From: Methylocaldum sp. 14B
GTDB taxonomy: Bacteria > Pseudomonadota > Gammaproteobacteria > Methylococcales > Methylococcaceae
Direction: 5' to 3'
Assembly: GCF_002005105.1 (NCBI RefSeq)
Contig: NZ_MSCV01000001.1
Coordinates: 124,001 to 188,000 of the forward strand
DNA length: 64,000 nt
Below, piece by piece: positions 25,309 to 33,806 of this stretch; positions within the stretch are counted from its first letter, which is position 1; every line of letters begins with the position of its first letter. Under the pieces are notes generated by a model. That model was not told the DNA's origin, ran no database searches, and saw nothing but the letters and a program-made list of their open reading frames with translations. Made by a program: the position numbers and the translations under genes.

Positions 25309-26958
25309 TCAAATGCGGCGACCAAAGCGATATCGCCGACGCTCATTATCGGCGTCGTTGTCGGTCCTTCCCGTAACGCCATTGACAACCGACGCTGTTG
25401 CCGTTGTCACGACTTCACTGGGGCTGGACTCGGCTATGCCGTTATAGGCCGATACGCGATACGAGTACTCGCTGTTCGGGTTGAGTCCTGTGTCTGAGAA
25501 ACTGGTGATGTCGGAGCCGAGTAACGCTACCTCTTCCCAGTTGACTCCATCGCGGGAGCGCTCCACTTTGAATCCCTCCTCGTTATCCGAGTTATCCATC
25601 CAGCGAAGATTGATTCCATCGTCGGATTGAGAGAAAGCTGCCAGCCTGCTTGGAGTCGCCGGAGCGGAAGCGGCCACTTTACTGGCACGCCACGCGGCAA
25701 CCGTGGATCGGGCTTTCTCCATCGACCAGGCGGTCGCCGCGGCCTTTGAGGGATTTATGTTCGGATCGATTCCTGTGGGTTTGCCGTTGTAGTAAACGCT
25801 AGGATTGGCGAAATTCGAAATGCGCGTTGCCCCGGTGCAGGCGTAAGACATAACCGTCCGGAAACCGCCGCTTTGGCACAGACGATGCCCATAAGAGTAG
25901 GAATAAATGCCGGCATAGCTGGAGTTGGCGCGGTCATGCGCGTTGCCCTGGTTATGGCCCAGTTCGTGCGCCAGAGTTTGCGCGGCGAGACAGTACGCTC
26001 TTGAGTCGTCATGCACGACAGCGAACGCATAAGGTGCAAAGGAGCTACTCAGCCGCGTCATTTGATAGGCGATACCGCAGTAATTTGCGTCGGCGGAAAC
26101 CAGGGTCACTTGATCAGCACCGTATTGATTGCGCCAGGAATGTACGACGTCCATCTTGCCGTCCGTTGTGCCGCGAAGATCATTAAGCGTGCGGGCCATA
26201 TCGCCGCTTTCCGTGTAGTTGACCTCAGCCATGCGCACCAGGTTGAGCTTCATATGAACTTTGCTGTTGATATAGGCTTGATTGGCGGCCTCGACGGCTT
26301 TCACGATCTTGGCTTGAATGCCCGAGGTGCCGCCGGCATTGGCGCGTGCCTTCGGCGTATAGACGACCATCAGGTCCACGATCGTATCGGTGATCGTGGC
26401 TGCGGCTATCGGCGGCTCATTGGCGGCCGTCTCGGCTTCCGAACTGGCCGGCGCGTTGGCTAGATCTGGGTCCATTTCAACATCGGGAATCGGGTGTTTG
26501 TGAGGCAGAATCTTTCTCGGGTCCACCTGCCGGACGGTATGAGTATCATCATCGTTGGCAAGGATCTCGTAGATTTCACCATTCCCCCGCTTGATGGTTC
26601 CGGACATGGCTTTTCCGATCACAGCCAGAATGACTTCGCTGTCGGGTTCGCCCTGCAGATGACCAACCCAGGCGGAATGCCCCTGAACATTGTCGACGAT
26701 ACGGTCTTTCTCGGCGACCAGAAGCGTGTCATTGAAAATATTCAGATTTATGGCATCTGCTTTGAGTCTGTCGAAATTAGGCCGGACCGAACGATGTCTG
26801 CCTTTTTTGGCTTGAGGAGGCAGATAGGTGTCCGGTATGGCGTTCCAAACGTCCTGAAATAAGTCTTCAGGCAATTTTCGTTCGGCGACGGCCGTATGGC
26901 TTACCCCCGAGAAGGCCAGAGACAGGTATAACGGACTCAAGACCAAGTGCTTCTTCAT
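25309..26958 (-). CDS. Secreted metzincin metalloprotease with fibronectin III domain (paralogue)
   Basis: A 549-residue exoprotein, paralogous to the gene at 22061-23908 over the propeptide, catalytic and fibronectin III regions but lacking the C-terminal Ig-like domain. Signal peptide MKKHLVLSPLYLSLAFSGVSHTAVA. The zinc site is HELGHNQGNAHD (331-342) and the Met-turn TVMSYAC. The shared segment WRNQYGADQVTLVSADANYCGIAY shows close relationship. The fibronectin III domain is at about 430-520, followed by a basic tail (DNERRRYRFGRRI). ATG is preceded by GAGGAG. Its 5' leader has a different hairpin and no recognisable c-di-GMP aptamer. Confidence 0.9.
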   Translation of the reverse strand: MKKHLVLSPLYLSLAFSGVSHTAVAERKLPEDLFQDVWNAIPDTYLPPQAKKGRHRSVRPNFDRLKADAINLNIFNDTLLVAEKDRIVDNVQGHSAWVGHLQGEPDSEVILAVIGKAMSGTIKRGNGEIYEILANDDDTHTVRQVDPRKILPHKHPIPDVEMDPDLANAPASSEAETAANEPPIAAATITDTIVDLMVVYTPKARANAGGTSGIQAKIVKAVEAANQAYINSKVHMKLNLVRMAEVNYTESGDMARTLNDLRGTTDGKMDVVHSWRNQYGADQVTLVSADANYCGIAYQMTRLSSSFAPYAFAVVHDDSRAYCLAAQTLAHELGHNQGNAHDRANSSYAGIYSYSYGHRLCQSGGFRTVMSYACTGATRISNFANPSVYYNGKPTGIDPNINPSKAAATAWSMEKARSTVAAWRASKVAASAPATPSRLAAFSQSDDGINLRWMDNSDNEEGFKVERSRDGVNWEEVALLGSDITSFSDTGLNPNSEYSYRVSAYNGIAESSPSEVVTTATASVVNGVTGRTDNDADNERRRYRFGRRI

Positions 26959-27169
26959 TTTTTTAGCTCCTCTTAGTAATGGAAAGCAGATGCGAGCGGT
27001 TTCTCGAAATCTCCTCCTCTAATTCTCAGGAAGTCAGTCCCGGTGTCCCTTTTCAGGGCGTCACGAATCAGGCCGCGTCGGGAAGCCTGCTGCTACAGAG
27101 CGGTCTTTTGTGGAATGAAATCGACCGGAATCCTGAGGCAGGGAGTTATTCCGCTAGGTTTTGCCGTTT

Positions 27170-27219
27170 AAGGTTCGATTGACAATCCCGCCTGCGCGGG
27201 ATGACTGCCGTCGAACCTT
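27170..27219. repeat. Two-tier hairpin upstream of the second protease
   Basis: Outer arms AAGGTTCGA (27170-27178) and TCGAACCTT (27211-27219) enclose inner arms ATCCCGC (27185-27191) and GCGGGAT (27196-27202). The GCGGGAT core resembles common gammaproteobacterial intergenic palindromes. It lies about 210 bases before the protease start and could be in its 5' leader. Confidence 0.6.
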
Positions 27220-27841
27220 GGCTTCGCGTTGCTACCTTTCGCTGCTCTCAGGTCGAACCGCTTTTGGCGGAATGATCGGCGGGGGCATCGAGGTTTCGGT
27301 TGAAATCAGTGGCGAATAGAAGATTCGATTCTTTTTCTTCATGACTACACGGCTTACGGTAGTGGTTATGGTCACGTAGCCTGACGATCGCCAGAGCCCC
27401 CAATAGCGCACGGCATTGGCTTGTTATCCGTGGTGCCTCGATTGTGTTTATCGTCCCTAACGATTTTCTTGTGTAACCCTTGTTCGGCACGCTTCGGCTT
27501 CAGGCATTATTTGGGCCATATTCATAAGCATTTAATAAGTAAACAAATGCGAGACATTGGCCGATATTTTCGGGCTTCGTATGTCGCTCTTAAGAAACGG
27601 GCAAAATCGTTCAACCGCTTCCAAGAAGTCAGTAAAGAATGGTCTGTGGAGGTTCACCGAGGGAGGTCTATGAGGCTAGTCGCTATTGCGCGACACTGTT
27701 GTAAGAAAGCGAAAATATCGCTGTGCCAAACTAGAAATTTCTAGAGTCGCGCTACTGCGTCGAACATGGCATGGAATCGCGCTTGATTACGGTGAAAAAT
27801 CTGGGATTCGAAAGTACCGTATCGAGCTAAGTGACAAGGTA
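27220..27841. other. Spacer without a supported gene
   Basis: Open frames of up to about 110 codons exist on the plus strand (27421-27744), but they lack ribosome sites, have Arg/Cys/His-rich low-plausibility products and show no motif. I see no RNA gene. The right end carries the promoter of the entericidin gene. Confidence 0.35.
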
Positions 27842-27869
27842 TTGAAATGGGCCGCAACTAGCCCCTATA
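27842..27869 (+). promoter_or_regulatory. Sigma-32-like heat-shock promoter before the entericidin gene
   Basis: TTGAAA (27842-27847) and CCCCTATA (27862-27869) are separated by 14 bases, matching the RpoH pattern CTTGAAA-N11-16-CCCCATNT. It lies 32 bases before the GTG start. Inference from motif only. Confidence 0.5.
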
Positions 27870-27901
27870 GTGATTGGATCAATTTTTTGCGGGGGATACT
27901 T

Positions 27902-28042
27902 GTGAGGAAATTCGCTTTTCGCGTCCTGATGTGGCTGATGATCGCAATGCTCGTCGGGTGCAATACCGTATCGGGCTTCGGCAAGGACGTCCAAAAGCTC
28001 GGCAGGAAAATGGAAGAGGCTGCCGACCGGCGTAACCGATAG
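27902..28042 (+). CDS. Entericidin-like small lipoprotein
   Basis: A 46-residue product from GTG 27902, six bases after GGGGG. A short basic n-region (RKFAFR) and hydrophobic helix (VLMWLMIAML) lead to the lipobox LVGC at Cys20. The mature part reads NTVSGFGKDVQKLGRKMEEAA, the entericidin A/B signature (CNTxxGxGKD). Entericidins are stress-induced membrane lipoproteins, described as a toxin/antidote pair in enterics; only one copy is present here. The open frame extends far upstream but only this part is gene-like. A heat-shock-like promoter precedes it. Confidence 0.85.
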   Translation: MRKFAFRVLMWLMIAMLVGCNTVSGFGKDVQKLGRKMEEAADRRNR

Positions 28043-28162
28043 CTCGTCCAAACTCCCAAAACTGGCCGGCCCGACAAGAACATAATCCCTTTCAAAGTCG
28101 TGTTCTGCTGCCGTTAGTCGTGGCGAGCGCGGTATAATTTGTATTTTTCGCTGCAATTTTCG

Positions 28163-29743
28163 ATGTCTGAATTTCTTTCGGAATTAAGCCGCCGCCGCAC
28201 TTTCGCCATCATCTCTCACCCGGACGCCGGTAAAACCACATTGACCGAAAAGCTCCTCCTGTTCGGAGGCGCGATCCAGTTGGCCGGCTCGGTCAAAGGA
28301 CGCAAGGCGGCTCGTCACGCCACCTCGGATTGGATGGAGATGGAAAAGCAGAGAGGAATCTCGGTTACGACCTCGGTCATGCAGTTCGAGCACAAGGATA
28401 AGATTTTCAATCTGTTGGATACTCCCGGACACGAGGATTTTTCCGAGGATACTTATAGGACGCTCACGGCGGTGGACTCCGCCCTGATGGTGATCGATAG
28501 CGCCAAGGGTGTCGAGGAAAGGACCATTAAGCTCATGGAGGTCTGCCGGTTGCGGGATACTCCGATCCTCACCTTCATTAACAAGCTCGACCGCGAAGGG
28601 CGGGAGCCCATCGAATTGTTGGACGAGATCGAACGCATTTTAAAGATTCAATGCGCGCCCATGACTTGGCCCATCGGCATGGGCAAGCGCTTTAAAGGCG
28701 TGTATCAGTTGTATGACGACGCAATTCAGTTGTTCAGCCCGTCTCACGGTGATCGCATCGTCGAAGGGGAGGTCATCCAGGGATTGGATAACCCTCGGTT
28801 GGAAGAGATACTCGGAGATCAGGCAGACGAGTTGCGGATGGAGATCGAGCTGGTGCGCGGCGCCAGTCACGAGTTTGACATCCAGTCCTACTTGGCCGGA
28901 AAGCAAACTCCGGTATTTTTCGGCTCGGCGATCAATAATTTCGGCGTTCTGGAGCTATTGAACGCGTTTGCAGACTATGCGCCACCGCCTCAAGCGCGGC
29001 AAGCCCGCGAGCGCGTCGTGGGGCCCGAGGAAGAAAAGTTCACCGGCTTCGTCTTCAAGATTCAGGCGAATATGGACCCGGCGCACCGCGACCGCATCGC
29101 TTTTATGCGAATCTGCTCGGGCAAGTACGTGAAGGGCATGCGAATGCACCACGTCCGCATCGGCAAAACGGTCCAGATCGCCAATGCCATCACGTTCCAG
29201 GCCGATACCCGAACCAATGTCGAAGAGGCGTATCCGGGCGACATCATCGGCTTGCATAACCATGGCACGATCCAGGTGGGCGATACGTTCAGCCAGGGGG
29301 AGACGCTCAAATACGAAGGGGTGCCTTATTTCGCGCCGGAGTTGTTCCGCCGGGTGGTGCTGAAAGATCCGCTCCGCGCGAAGGCCCTGCAAAAGGGCTT
29401 GCAGCAATTGACCGAGGAGGGCGCGACCCAGCTCTTTCGGCCGCTTAAGAATAACGATCTTATTCTGGGCGCCGTGGGTGTCCTACAGTTCGATGTGACG
29501 GCCTTCCGGTTGAAATCGGAGTACAACGTCGAATGCGTTTACGACAACGTACCGGTCACCACGGCACGCTGGGTCGGGTGTGATGATCCGAAGAAGCTGG
29601 AGGAATTCAAGCGCAAGGTTTTCGACAATCTGGCCGAAGACGGCAGCGGTTATTTGGTTTATTTGGCCAGCAGCCGAGTCAATCTGCAGCTTACCCAGGA
29701 GCGCTGGCCGGATATTCGCTTCAGCGCAACCCGTGAACTGTAA
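28163..29743 (+). CDS. prfC: Peptide chain release factor 3
   Basis: A 526-residue translational GTPase. G1 is [13 protein letters not shown], the switch region is [28 protein letters not shown]3 is [19 protein letters not shown]4 is TFINKLDRE. Domains II and III follow, with [27 protein letters not shown] typical of RF3 rather than EF-G. ATG 28163 gives the normal start [21 protein letters not shown]; 24 bases of extra open frame upstream are ignored. RF3 recycles RF1/RF2 after termination. No obvious operon partner; soxZ converges from the other side. Confidence 0.97.
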   Translation: MSEFLSELSRRRTFAIISHPDAGKTTLTEKLLLFGGAIQLAGSVKGRKAARHATSDWMEMEKQRGISVTTSVMQFEHKDKIFNLLDTPGHEDFSEDTYRTLTAVDSALMVIDSAKGVEERTIKLMEVCRLRDTPILTFINKLDREGREPIELLDEIERILKIQCAPMTWPIGMGKRFKGVYQLYDDAIQLFSPSHGDRIVEGEVIQGLDNPRLEEILGDQADELRMEIELVRGASHEFDIQSYLAGKQTPVFFGSAINNFGVLELLNAFADYAPPPQARQARERVVGPEEEKFTGFVFKIQANMDPAHRDRIAFMRICSGKYVKGMRMHHVRIGKTVQIANAITFQADTRTNVEEAYPGDIIGLHNHGTIQVGDTFSQGETLKYEGVPYFAPELFRRVVLKDPLRAKALQKGLQQLTEEGATQLFRPLKNNDLILGAVGVLQFDVTAFRLKSEYNVECVYDNVPVTTARWVGCDDPKKLEEFKRKVFDNLAEDGSGYLVYLASSRVNLQLTQERWPDIRFSATREL

Positions 29744-29757
29744 GGTGCTGCGTAACC

Positions 29758-30069
29758 TTAACCGATGGTGCTTTCGGCGCTGTCGGTGTTTCCCAAATTG
29801 TCCGCCCAGGTGACACGAATCTTGTCGCCCGTTTTTCCGCCACGGAATCTCACTGAGATGTAGGGATCTCTGGATACGGCTGTGCTTAGCTCACAGCTTG
29901 CGACCAAGCGTTGATTGTGCTCTATTCTGACTTCTCGAATGAAGTGAGCCGGAATGGTTCTTTCCGTCAGCTCATCCCAGCGGCGTCCGGTTTCCATCGG
30001 ATGGGTGATAAGCATGCGGACGGTGGTTAGGCCTTCTTCCTGCTTGGTGCGTATCTTGATGCTGGACAT
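29758..30069 (-). CDS. soxZ: Sulfur-oxidation carrier subunit SoxZ
   Basis: A 103-residue SoxZ: MSSIKIRTKQEEGLTTVRMLITHPMETGRR, the HFIREVRIEHNQRLV strand, and ISVRFRGGKTGDKIRVTWADNLG. The fold is an immunoglobulin-like sandwich that pairs with SoxY; in the Sox pathway the SoxYZ dimer carries sulfur intermediates on a SoxY cysteine in the periplasm. It lacks a signal peptide and is normally co-exported with SoxY. Unusually it is divergent from soxY, with 74 bases between the two starts. No soxA, X, B or CD in the window. Confidence 0.92.
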   Translation of the reverse strand: MSSIKIRTKQEEGLTTVRMLITHPMETGRRWDELTERTIPAHFIREVRIEHNQRLVASCELSTAVSRDPYISVRFRGGKTGDKIRVTWADNLGNTDSAESTIG

Positions 30070-30143
30070 TTTAGTGACTCAGGTCGAACGGGGCCAAAGT
30101 TAAGGTAATCATTAGATCGCTTGGATTCAAGCAGGGATACGAA

Positions 30144-30590
30144 ATGACGCAATCCAGACGCAACTTCGTTCGAATGCTAGTAGCGGCATTAACATTACCT
30201 TGGGAAGTCGTTTTTGGGGTGGCGAAATCCAGAGCACCTCAACGGATGGAGAACGGTTTCAGCCGACTGCTTTCGGATATGTTGGCGGGAGCGTCGTGGG
30301 CTGAAACCAACCGAATTGCCTTCGAAGTGCCGGAACTGGCCGAGAACGGCGCGATCGTGCCGATTTCAGTCGATAGCCGGCTGCCGAACACCTCGCGCAT
30401 GCTCATTTTCGTAGAGAAAAATCCCACGCCGCTGGCGGCTCAGATTCGCTTCGAGCCCGGAACCGACGGATTTGCTTCCTTGCGCGTAAAGATGAACGAA
30501 ACAAGCGCCATATTGGTCATCGCCGAGTCCGAGGGGAAATTTTTCGGAACGCAAAAGACGGTAAGGGTCATGGTTGGCGGCTGCGGTTAA
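30144..30590 (+). CDS. soxY: Sulfur-oxidation carrier subunit SoxY
   Basis: A 148-residue SoxY. The Tat signal is SRRNFVRMLVAALTLPWEVVFG. The body contains FEVPELAENGAIVPISVDSRLP and RFEPGTDGFASLRVKMNETSAILVIAE. The C terminus is VMVGGCG: the carrier Cys is present, but the protein ends one Gly short of the canonical GGCGG arm. Ribosome site AGGGA precedes the ATG. Tat export would carry SoxZ along in the folded dimer. With only SoxYZ here, a role as a stand-alone sulfur carrier is possible, or the other sox genes are elsewhere. Confidence 0.92.
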   Translation: MTQSRRNFVRMLVAALTLPWEVVFGVAKSRAPQRMENGFSRLLSDMLAGASWAETNRIAFEVPELAENGAIVPISVDSRLPNTSRMLIFVEKNPTPLAAQIRFEPGTDGFASLRVKMNETSAILVIAESEGKFFGTQKTVRVMVGGCG

Positions 30591-30602
30591 TCTGCCGATG
30601 TC

Positions 30603-31340
30603 TTATGCCTGAACGAAATGCCTCAGGATGGATGTTAAATCGGCCATTCCCGCCACTAAGTTCGCTTCGATTTCCATCATTGTAATTTCGGCTGCCGTTT
30701 TTCCCGCCGCCCAATTGGCAATCACGGCGCAGCAGGCGTAATCGATGCCGAGTTCGCGTGCCAGGGCGGCCTCCGGCATACCGGTCATTCCGACGAGATC
30801 GCAGCCGTCGCGTTCCATGCGGTTGATTTCCGCCGCGGTTTCCAGCCGCGGCCCCTGGGTACAGCCGTATACGCCGTCATCGATAATACTGACGCCCGCC
30901 ACTTGAGCTGCGGTCAATATCTTTTCCCGCAACCATGGACTGTAGGGGTGAGTGAAATCGACGTGGGTTACCAGTTCGAGATCAGTCTCGAAAAACGTGT
31001 GTGGCCGTCCGTACGTGTAATCGATGATTTGGTTTGGAACGGCGATTTTTCCCGGCACCATATCGGCGCGGATTCCTCCTACCGCGGCTATCGCCAGAAT
31101 GCTGGCCGCACCGGCTTCTTTCAGCGCCCAGATGTTTGCGCGGTAATTGATCTTGTGTGGCGGAATGATGTGCGGGTTGCCATGGCGCGCCAGAAACACC
31201 AGTTCTTGCTGATGAAAATGGCCAAAAACCAGTTCTGAAGAAGGATCTCCATACGGCGTGGCGATTCGCTCACGCCGGACAATCGTGAGATCAGGGAGCC
31301 GTGTGAGACCGGTTCCCCCGATGATGGCCATTAAAGTCAT
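30603..31340 (-). CDS. mtnP: S-methyl-5'-thioinosine/thioadenosine phosphorylase family protein
   Basis: A 245-residue nucleoside phosphorylase of the MTAP/PNP family. Motifs: AIIGGTGLTRLPDL, TPYGDPSSELVFG, FLARHGNPHIIPPHKINYRANIWALKEAGA, TQGPRLETAAEINRMERDGCDLVGMTGMPEAALARELGIDYA. Start ATG 31340 follows GGGAG. It resembles the Pseudomonas aeruginosa enzyme PA3004, which prefers methylthioinosine, and likewise lies next to nagZ. The enzyme splits the thionucleoside from polyamine synthesis to base and 5-methylthioribose-1-phosphate. It is last gene of the nagZ-hpt-mtnP operon, 11 bases after hpt. Exact base preference is not certain. Confidence 0.88.
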   Translation of the reverse strand: MTLMAIIGGTGLTRLPDLTIVRRERIATPYGDPSSELVFGHFHQQELVFLARHGNPHIIPPHKINYRANIWALKEAGAASILAIAAVGGIRADMVPGKIAVPNQIIDYTYGRPHTFFETDLELVTHVDFTHPYSPWLREKILTAAQVAGVSIIDDGVYGCTQGPRLETAAEINRMERDGCDLVGMTGMPEAALARELGIDYACCAVIANWAAGKTAAEITMMEIEANLVAGMADLTSILRHFVQA

Positions 31341-31351
31341 GACAGCTCCCT

Positions 31352-31906
31352 TTATCGATAAACGTGCTTGCAGGCGAAGATGCCCGGCCAATTGCGAAGA
31401 TAGCTTTTATAATCCATGCCGAATCCGAACAAATAGCGATCTTCGGCTTCCAATCCGATGAAATCGGCTCGGCAAGGTTTCTCCTTATTCAATTTCTTGT
31501 CTACGACAACAGCCGTGTACACGGCTTCGGCGCCTTCTTCGAGGCAGTATTTCCGAATCTCAGCCAGGGTGATGCCCTCATCCAGGATGTCGTCGATGAT
31601 CAGTACTGTCCGATCACGGAGGGGGATGCTAGGCTTCAAGAGCCAGCGAATTTCGCTGCCGCGGGTTTCTCCCTGGTAGCGGCCGGCCTTGATGGAGTCG
31701 ATTTCCAAGGGGAAGCGCAGGCGCAGGGCAATCTCTGCGGTGGGAATGATGCCGCCGTTGAGAACCGAGAGCAACAAAGGGGTCTTATCGCCGATGAGTG
31801 TAGTGATCTCGGCCGCCATGCGGTCGAGGGCCGAGTTGACCTCGTTTTCCGAAAAAAGGCAGTCGGCTTCGGCTATTACTCGTTCGATTTCTTCCGATTT
31901 GTTCAT
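31352..31906 (-). CDS. hpt: Hypoxanthine-guanine phosphoribosyltransferase
   Basis: A 184-residue purine phosphoribosyltransferase. The PRPP-binding loop is VLIIDDILDEGITL; LLSVLNGGIIPTAEIALRL and the AGRYQGETRGSEIRWLL flexible loop are typical. The C-terminal KKLNKEKPCRADFIGLEAEDRYLFGFGMDYKSYLRN contains the purine-contact residues. It converts hypoxanthine or guanine plus PRPP to IMP or GMP. Its ATG overlaps the nagZ stop by four bases, and mtnP follows: hypoxanthine released by the downstream phosphorylase would be a direct substrate, which makes the operon a coherent salvage route. Confidence 0.92.
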   Translation of the reverse strand: MNKSEEIERVIAEADCLFSENEVNSALDRMAAEITTLIGDKTPLLLSVLNGGIIPTAEIALRLRFPLEIDSIKAGRYQGETRGSEIRWLLKPSIPLRDRTVLIIDDILDEGITLAEIRKYCLEEGAEAVYTAVVVDKKLNKEKPCRADFIGLEAEDRYLFGFGMDYKSYLRNWPGIFACKHVYR

Positions 31907-32949
31907 GCGAGTCCCGGTTGTTCGTTGATAGATGCGATCAGTTCTGTGGCGCGCTGCCAGTCAGTGCTCGCCAATAAGGCATTACGATCCATGGAAAAAC
32001 GTCCCCGCATGCGCTGGAGGCGGGGCTCGCGTTCTGTGCTGGAATGATTCGTCAAGGATTCGAGGACTTCGCCGGCGGCGTCGGGCATGTTGCAGACCAG
32101 TACCATGTCGCAGCCCGCTTCGAGCGCTAGCCTGGCGCGGTCAACATGATTTCCGGCAAATGCTGCGCCGGCCATGGATAAGTCGTCGCTGAACACGGTT
32201 CCGTCGAATCCGAGCCGGCGGCGAAGAACTTCTTGAATCCAAAAAGATGAAAAACCGGCCGGCCGCTCATCGATTTCCGCGTAAATCACGTGGGCCGGCA
32301 TGATTCCCTCCAATCCGAATTCGATGAGGGCGCGGAATGGCAGTAAATCGCGGTTTTCGATTTCGTCCATGCTGCGGTGGTCGATCGGCAGTGCCAGATG
32401 GGAGTCTTCCGCCACGCCACCATGACCGGGAAAGTGCTTGCCCACGGATGGCATTCCGGCTCGTCTCATACCTCTCGCAAAAGCCCGGGCGAGTTGTGCG
32501 GTTTCGAAAGGATCGCGGGAAAACGCGCGATTGCCGATGATGTCGCTGACGCCCGAGTCGACATCCAAAACGGGCGCGAAACTGAAATCGATATCGACGG
32601 CCCGAAGTTCCGCCGCCATAAGCCAACCGGCCGTTTCGGCCGCTGCTTCGGAGTGGTCCGGTTGCCCATTTGCTATCTCGTGATAACGGGCGGCGGGCGG
32701 CAATCGTGTAAATCCTTCGCGGAAGCGTTGTACGCGACCACCCTCGTGATCCACTGCGATCAGAATTTCGGGGCGTAACGCGCGAATCTCCCCCACGAGA
32801 TTCATGAGTTGCCTCGGCGACTCGTAGTTCCGACTGAACAAAATGAGCCCGCCTGCGGCGGGGTGGGTCAATTTGTCCTTTTCATCGGGGCTTACGGTTA
32901 GGCCCTGTAGATCGAGCATCACAGGCCCTAGCGGCTTAGATGATTTCAT
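31903..32949 (-). CDS. nagZ: Beta-N-acetylhexosaminidase
   Basis: A 348-residue glycoside hydrolase family 3 enzyme. Characteristic segments: GGLILFSRNYESPRQL, AVDHEGGRVQRFREGFTRLP, DFSFAPVLDVD, the catalytic loop VGKHFPGHGGVAEDSH, and nucleophile region VFSDDLSMAGA. The ATG at 32949 gives MKSSKPLGPVMLDLQG; a 30-base in-frame extension is less likely. NagZ removes GlcNAc from 1,6-anhydromuropeptides in the cytosol. Together with AmpG at 47255-48586 it forms the cell-wall recycling route. First gene of nagZ-hpt-mtnP. Confidence 0.95.
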   Translation of the reverse strand: MKSSKPLGPVMLDLQGLTVSPDEKDKLTHPAAGGLILFSRNYESPRQLMNLVGEIRALRPEILIAVDHEGGRVQRFREGFTRLPPAARYHEIANGQPDHSEAAAETAGWLMAAELRAVDIDFSFAPVLDVDSGVSDIIGNRAFSRDPFETAQLARAFARGMRRAGMPSVGKHFPGHGGVAEDSHLALPIDHRSMDEIENRDLLPFRALIEFGLEGIMPAHVIYAEIDERPAGFSSFWIQEVLRRRLGFDGTVFSDDLSMAGAAFAGNHVDRARLALEAGCDMVLVCNMPDAAGEVLESLTNHSSTEREPRLQRMRGRFSMDRNALLASTDWQRATELIASINEQPGLA

Positions 32950-33041
32950 GGGCGTCCGCCGGAAATACTGAAGGTCCACGATTTTAAACTATAATCGAGC
33001 GAACGCGACGAGACGCTAACCGAAAGCCACTGGAGAACCTC

Positions 33042-33431
33042 GTGGGAAGATCGAAAATTCTGGCTTTGTTTCTTTTTTTATTTAGTCCGTTAGGTTATGG
33101 CATGAGCGGCGAAGGAGACGGTGGAGTCGAATATTTGCCTTTAGAATCGGTGCTGGTAAATCTTGAGGGCAAACGCCATTATCTTAGAGCCGACATTCAA
33201 CTGTTGATCGATAGCAAGGAGCATGCGGAAAAAATCAAAATGCACATGCCGCCTATTCGTCATGCGTTGATTATGCTCTTTTCGAATCGCAATCCCGAGC
33301 AGCTTTCTGCTGTGGACGAGCGGGAGAAGCTTCGTCAAGCGGCGTTACAGGATGTCACCAAAACCCTGGAAAAATATGGCGCAGGCGAAGGACTAAAGGA
33401 TCTCTTTTTTACCGATTTTCTTATCCAGTAG
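33042..33431 (+). CDS. FliL-like protein with signal peptide, outside a flagellar locus
   Basis: A 129-residue exported protein starting at GTG behind GGAG. The N-terminal hydrophobic stretch LALFLFLFSPLGYG is followed by the FliL domain pattern YLPLESVLVNLEGKRHYLRADIQLLIDSKEHAEKIKMHMPPIRHALIMLFS and the end KYGAGEGLKDLFFTDFLIQ. FliL and its relatives are stomatin-like helpers of membrane motors. No flagellar genes lie in the window, so it may serve another envelope complex. Twelve bases before the MIF-like gene. Confidence 0.78.
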   Translation: MGRSKILALFLFLFSPLGYGMSGEGDGGVEYLPLESVLVNLEGKRHYLRADIQLLIDSKEHAEKIKMHMPPIRHALIMLFSNRNPEQLSAVDEREKLRQAALQDVTKTLEKYGAGEGLKDLFFTDFLIQ

Positions 33432-33443
33432 TGGAGTTCTTCT

Positions 33444-33788
33444 ATGCCTTATCTGACGATACAGACTAATCGGGAAGTTTCTCCCGACCAGCGCGAGCCG
33501 CTGCTGACGGCGGCTTCGCGCCTGTTGGCCAAAGAGCTCGGAAAACCAGAGTCCTACGTCATGGTGAGTTTGAACAGCGATGTTCCTATGCTGTTCGCCG
33601 GCACCGGCGAGCCGGCAGCCTATGCGGAACTCAAGAGCATCGGATTGCCCGCCGGCCAGATCAAATCGCTATCCCGTTCAATTTGCAGTTTGCTGGAACA
33701 ACGGCTCGACATTCCTCCAGCGCGGGTCTACATCGAATTTACCGATATCAAAGGCAGTCAATGGGGCTGGAACGGCGGGACGTTCTAA
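33444..33788 (+). CDS. MIF / phenylpyruvate tautomerase-like protein
   Basis: A 114-residue member of the macrophage migration inhibitory factor group of the tautomerase superfamily. Pro2, the catalytic base after Met removal, is present (MPYLTIQTN). Other family segments: ASRLLAKELGKPESYVMVSL, FAGTGEPAAYAELKSIG, and RVYIEFTDIKGSQWGWNGGTF at the end, close to the mammalian ending. It forms trimers with the active site between subunits. Bacterial role not established. Start follows GGAG by seven bases. Confidence 0.9.
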   Translation: MPYLTIQTNREVSPDQREPLLTAASRLLAKELGKPESYVMVSLNSDVPMLFAGTGEPAAYAELKSIGLPAGQIKSLSRSICSLLEQRLDIPPARVYIEFTDIKGSQWGWNGGTF

Positions 33789-33806
33789 ACCTTTGGGCCG
33801 TTGCCG

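Noticed and set aside
27157-27280. Second c-di-GMP riboswitch in front of the second protease
   Set aside because: GGCAAAACC and GCGGGATTG-like words occur, but the GAAA-capped P2, GCAAAG segment and P1 pairing cannot be assembled in one fold.
27421-27744. 107-codon frame in the spacer before the entericidin gene
   Set aside because: No ribosome site, biased Arg/His/Cys-rich product, and no similarity recognised.
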